From Tetradesmus obliquus (Eukaryota; Chlorophyta; Chlorophyceae; Sphaeropleales; Scenedesmaceae), in the NCBI GenBank assembly GCA_030272155.1, contig CP126194.1, positions 3,835,501 to 3,899,500 of the forward strand: a DNA stretch of 64,000 bases, in the 5' to 3' direction. How positions within the stretch are numbered: position 1 is the first letter of the stretch; each line of letters starts with the position of its first letter. A program made the position numbers and the translations under genes. This document shows, one piece after another, positions 54,969 to 64,000 of the stretch. The notes beneath the pieces are model-generated. The model made no database searches. It worked only from the letters and a program-made list of their open reading frames with translations, and was not told the origin of the DNA.

Positions 54969-57099
54969 GTACTTGCGCATGAGCTCAAGCATTGTTTGAG
55001 CAGCAATTACCTATGCAATATTGGAGCACATGGTGCCGGTGTACACGAATTGCATGCGGCTCCACGGCTGCATAAGATACACCCACACGGCTACATTGTA
55101 GCTGGCGATCCCAGCCGCATCAGCGCATAAGCGGTGCAGCGCAATGCGCCACAAGCAGCTGCCTGCTGCAGGTCTTGCACAACACGCCCAGCATGTAAAT
55201 GACCCAGCACACCTGATAGTCATGTCCTAGTGAGTGCACCTGGTCCCAGTTGCCTGCAGCACATGCAGCAGCAGCAGCAGCAGCAGCAGCAGTGTTTGGC
55301 GTGACGAGAGGCTCATTGCTGCAGCCACTGCTGCATTATGGAACAAGCGTTCCAGGATGTGCAGGTGTTGCTGCTTTTCACACTGCTGCTCGTCACCCCC
55401 ATATGGCCTCACTAAGCTGTGAGTCCACCTCCTTGCACATGATGACCATCTTGGGACAGGCTCAATGGCGCCTTTGAAGCTGGGGCTACAGCAGTTCTCA
55501 TGGTATAACTGAAGCTACAAGGGTTTTGATTGTCAGATCGTGCATAACGTGCTTGCTGGCCTCACTCATTGCTGGGTTCACCTCCTGGTAGGTGATGATC
55601 CCATAACAGGCTAATCCTGTACTACACCGCTGCAGGCGTGACAGTTCTGCGTGTTGTGCTGTATCAAAATGTGCTTGCTGGCCTCACCCATCTGCGGGTC
55701 CACCTCTTGGTAGGTGACTGGCGCAAAGCCGCGGTCTCCTGTGGAGGGGTAGATGGGCAGCAGGTGCAGGCTGCCAAAAGCACCTGCAGCAGCAGCCGCA
55801 GCAGCCACAGCAGCAGCAGCAAGTTGAAACTAACCACAGGCAAACAGGCACTGGTACTGGACCCTAGGGGTGGGCATACGCTGGGGTGTGTGCATGCTGG
55901 CAACGCCAGATTGTACGTTTGCCAGTAATGCACCACAACATTGTTCGTACTGCACTCTGCTCGGCTGGCACCTGCATCCAAAACCTGCCCCAAAACGCAG
56001 ATACTTCTGCAGCCACGTTGTGTGTGGGACTGGCAGCAGCATGCTGATAGCTAGCGGCTGCGAGAGACTGCAGCTGGCAGCGGTACTCTGACTGATAGAT
56101 CACACGGCTAGCAGCCGCAGCAGTACCTTGCAGTTCATCCTGCTGCAGGAAGGCAGTCAGGTCACTCAGGTTGTCACCAATGGCATCTGCATACGTGCTC
56201 AGCTGCACCTGGTTGCTCACACCACGCCTGCAGCAGCAGTGGCAGCCAGCAGCATTTGGAACAGGCAGCAGCGTCACTGTGTCCGTGGCCTGTTGCCGCA
56301 TGCTGTGAGTATGCCTGTGCTAGCTGCTTGCGCGCTGCTGTTGTTGGTGCGTGCATGTATAAAGGAGCTGTTTACACGGTAGTTGCAAGGCTGCACACCT
56401 TCAAGCAATGCCGGACCAGGGGAGCCCGCATGTGTATGGCCAGCCATGCAGCGTGCAGTGCATGCGGGCTTCAGCACTTGTATGGCACAGTATTACATGG
56501 CATGGTTCGATAAGCTTCATTTGGCTGCTTGTCCCCTGCTGCTGCTCTGGCCTAGCCTGCTGCTGCCTGTCTGGCCTAGCCTGGATGCAGGGTGGTGGCA
56601 TCCGCCCCCACCCCCCTGGGCTGCCTAGGGCATGGTTATGCAGACACAGCGAAGCTCCCCCTGTGCCTGCACGTATATGTGTAATAACAAGACGAGTATC
56701 ATGCGTGACAATCAGAGCCTTGCATTAAATCTCCTCCCACCTTGAGGTGTGATGCTGTGGTAGCCCCTCTGCGTCCCATCCACAGATGAACTTCAAATTC
56801 TCATCGACACGTTGCTCCTTCAGGCACTTTGAGCACTCCCGCTCGTCCTTTGGGTAGGGCTTTTTGCCATTGGTTGTGCTGCTACTGCTGTCGTGGCCAT
56901 TGGCATTGCTGCTGCTGCCATTGCTACTGCTGCTGTTGCTGCTGCTGCAACGCACAGCGCGCACAGAGTCCCTAAAGCGGCTCGATGTAACGCATGGTGT
57001 GCTAAGAGGCCTGAAGGCTGGGTTCCTGGCGTGTGTGGAGCAGCTCGCAGGGGAGCTGCCAAGCATGGACAAGTGCATCATCTGATGCGACACAAGCAT
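48894..57099 (-). CDS. GH13_18 sucrose-phosphorylase-like enzyme, 16 exons, about 942 aa
   Basis: Exons 57099-56741, 56227-56127, 55783-55688, 55253-55213, 54898-54772, 54494-54373, 54012-53863, 53558-53469, 53101-53067, 52790-52662, 51879-51861, 51523-51397, 51176-51017, 50771-50726, 50524-50405 and 50000-48894; all phases agree. Family blocks: [66 protein letters not shown] (nucleophile Asp), LLCEVHEDF (acid/base Glu), [14 protein letters not shown] (stabilising Asp), [28 protein letters not shown] and FRNRHPAF. These mark subfamily 18, which splits sucrose or glucosyl-glycerate with phosphate. All three catalytic residues are present. An N-terminal Ser/Arg-rich leader (first 55 residues) suggests a plastid transit peptide. 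A Ser/Asn/Ala-rich tail of roughly 300 residues follows the fold. The exact donor specificity is unknown. Confidence 0.87.
50054..50347 (-). repeat. Exon 15 and exon 16 echoes in one GH13 intron
   Basis: Between exon 15 (ends 50405) and exon 16 (starts 50000): a donor-side copy of RPVVQ plus GTGGG at 50347-50328, and an acceptor-side copy of [14 protein letters not shown] (as [15 protein letters not shown]) behind a CTGCAG acceptor at about 50103-50060. Confidence 0.88.
50775..50826. repeat. (CAG)n tract, about 17 units, at GH13 exon 14 acceptor
   Basis: CAG on the plus strand, (CTG)n in the sense of the gene, continuous with the CTGCAG acceptor of a 46-nt exon. Confidence 0.96.
53376..53448. 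repeat. 24-25 bp minisatellite, 3 units
   Basis: Three tandem units beginning CTCTTGTGA and ending AAGACACG, at 53376, 53401 and 53425, in the GH13 intron after exon 8. Confidence 0.9.
54093..54143 (-). repeat. Acceptor-side echo of GH13 exon 7
   Basis: Copy of the first 45 bases of exon 7 ([13 protein letters not shown], start 54012), preceded by ATAG, 126 bases upstream of the real acceptor. The copy has a one-base length change. Confidence 0.85.
54906..54968. repeat. (CAG/CAA)n tract before GH13 exon 5 acceptor
   Basis: CAG with three CAA/ACAG interruptions on the plus strand; sense CTG, directly upstream of the acceptor of the MVNHIS exon. Confidence 0.93.
55540..55610 (-). repeat. Donor-side echo of GH13 exon 3
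   Basis: The end of exon 3 plus donor and 20 intron bases (55668-55730) recur at 55546-55606 (offset 123), further downstream in the gene. The donor is GTGAG in both. Confidence 0.85.
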
Positions 57100-57712
57100 G
57101 TGCCAACCAACACAGTTGCCGGCAGTGGCAGTGCAATGTCGCTTACATCCCGCAGGACCACATAAGTGGCATGTGCCGCGCCATGTGCGTCAGTTCTGTC
57201 TCTTTCTTTTACCTCGGACGATATGCGTCATGCATTACACAATTCGTTGCCAGGCAACCGACCGCTACTCTGGAACCGTGATTATTCCTGATATCAAGTT
57301 TTGATTTATAAATCAGGCAGCAGGCAGCGGACTCACTCTCCCCGCGAGTACGCAGCACGCTGGGAATCGTACTGCAGCATTTACAGGGCCAGCATCATCA
57401 TGCACATAATTGATCAGCTACGAGATTTTGGAGCGACCCATGCAGTCCATGAATTTGCACACAGCGGCACAAGGAAACACTGGACCATGGGCATCCTGGC
57501 CAGGCAGGCCAGAATCTGACAGCTGAAGGATTTTGCCATGCACAACAGCGATTTGAACAAGCAACTCTATAAACAAAAGTACTGGCGGAACCAAGCATGC
57601 GGATCTTAGGGTTTAGGTCTTACACACATGCTGTACATCTTGTGCAAGCATACAGCCCAGGGGCCTGCGCTCCCAGCAGTAGCACCTGCTGCCACAATAT
57701 GACGCATCAACT
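57100..57712. other. Intergenic region upstream of GH13 gene
   Basis: About 610 bases with the GH13 promoter side on the left and the monooxygenase 3' end on the right. TTAGGGTTTAGG near 57607-57618 is telomere-like. No gene seen. Confidence 0.45.
57620..57624 (-). terminator. Likely poly(A) signal of the minus-strand monooxygenase
   Basis: TGTAA on the minus strand, about 90 bases after the stop at 57713. Confidence 0.45.
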
Positions 57713-60774
<3,062 letters not shown>

Positions 60775-60891
60775 GACACCACAGCAGGCCGTTTCGATAG
60801 ACTGCAAGCGAGAGTTTTATTGAAAGACCTGAATCCACCTCCCCCTCCTCTGGAAACTAGGGGCAATCACTGTTGCACTCTGGTGCAGGAT

Positions 60892-60939
<48 letters not shown>

Positions 60940-61513
60940 GCAGTGACGCTTATCATTGCGAGAGACACCATTTATTAGTGTGATGCAGTGTATACTGGCT
61001 GTGTTTGCGTTGAGGTGCCGCACCTCAGTGAAAACGCAGGACAACGCATTTCGCGATGCAGACCAGTTCTGTCGGAAGTGATGGTGATGCTCATGCTCAG
61101 GCTGAAGCCGCAACAACGGCAACAAGGGTGTCAAGCATTGTATTTTGTCAAGGTATGGGCGAACTCCTACAGAATGATGACGCCTGGGATGACTAAAGAA
61201 AAGTGACCGACGACTCTGCAGGGTCCGCACTTTCTTAGAGAAGGCGTGGCACTTGAGAACACGCTTGCCGAAGGCGTAAATGGCTAATAGTGTCAACTAC
61301 TGGAAAATTATTGGTCCATAGGTTGAATGCGAAGCAGCAGGTGGGCTCCTTTCCCTTTCGACAGAACCCTTTCGACAACATGCATATGCCCGAAGGACTT
61401 GTCCTGCGTAAGTAAGACTTGTCCTGCCACGTGTGCAGCACAACGAATACAAACTCAGATTACTGCGGAGCACACTCGAGGATCGCTGCATAAGCCTACT
61501 GCTGATGCTATCA

Positions 61514-61551
<38 letters not shown>

Positions 61552-61629
61552 AGCCTGCGCCTACCTGCAGCAGTGACTCTCCTGTGACATCTCTCAAACA
61601 CTTGCCACGGTGTCATTGTTGTGACAGTC
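60775..61629. promoter_or_regulatory. Shared divergent promoter region of the monooxygenase pair
   Basis: 855 bases between the two ATGs. Each side has a (CTG)n tract in its own sense (60896-60932 as CAG; 61513-61551 as CTG), followed by a similar stretch (CAGTGA(C/T)T) before the ATG. The inverted duplication therefore includes upstream sequence. No TATA box is clear. Common regulation is inferred. Confidence 0.6.

Positions 61630-64000
<2,371 letters not shown>

Overview
The window looks like nuclear DNA of a chlorophyte green alga, probably Chlorophyceae. The support is many short GT-AG introns, dense CAG/CTG tracts inside exons and introns, TGTAA poly(A)-type signals after several stop codons, and a CH-domain protein of flagellar type. 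No species can be named from sequence alone. Gene structures below were worked out by reading splice sites and checking reading phase by hand; no expression data or database search was available.

Layout. 1-8617 (minus strand): two non-LTR (LINE) retrotransposons head to tail. Element A has ORF1 and an ORF2 that stays open to the window edge; element B is a 5'-truncated copy of a second family. 8690-10445: a tRNA-Trp, a 525-bp tandem duplication and spacer. 10446-13245 (plus): F-box/LRR protein. 15921-18986 (plus): CH-domain protein, 10 exons. 19415-35894 (plus): a very large GH32 (invertase/fructosidase family) gene of 11 exons. Its 7.7-kb eighth intron holds an antisense tRNA-Trp, a 1.16-kb segment present twice, a LINE copy about 99% identical to element B, and a further LINE 3' end. 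38168-40946 (minus): secreted expansin-like protein, 7 exons. 41787-46208 (plus): secreted berberine-bridge-type FAD oxidase, 7 exons. 48894-57099 (minus): GH13_18 sucrose-phosphorylase-like enzyme, 16 exons, the smallest 19 nt. 57713-60774 (minus) and 61630-64000+ (plus): a divergent pair of paralogous FAD monooxygenases, the second cut by the window edge.

The most unusual signal is architectural. In four unrelated genes (GH32, BBE oxidase, GH13_18, expansin), exon edges are repeated in tandem as degenerate copies. Acceptor-side copies lie upstream of the acceptor actually used and donor-side copies lie downstream of the donor actually used, so the copies sit inside introns and usually carry the splice dinucleotide. 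Repeats of the stop-codon region occur past the ends of GH32 and the expansin gene. A second pattern is (CTG)n, or (CCTG)n in one case, on the sense strand directly in front of many 3' splice sites. Together these suggest a genome in which splice-site neighbourhoods are repeatedly duplicated and expanded.

Functionally, four of the host genes act on carbohydrates or the cell wall: sucrose/fructan hydrolysis (GH32), sucrose phosphorolysis (GH13_18), wall loosening (expansin) and probably sugar or alcohol oxidation (BBE-like). Whether they form a cluster or are neighbours by chance cannot be decided here.
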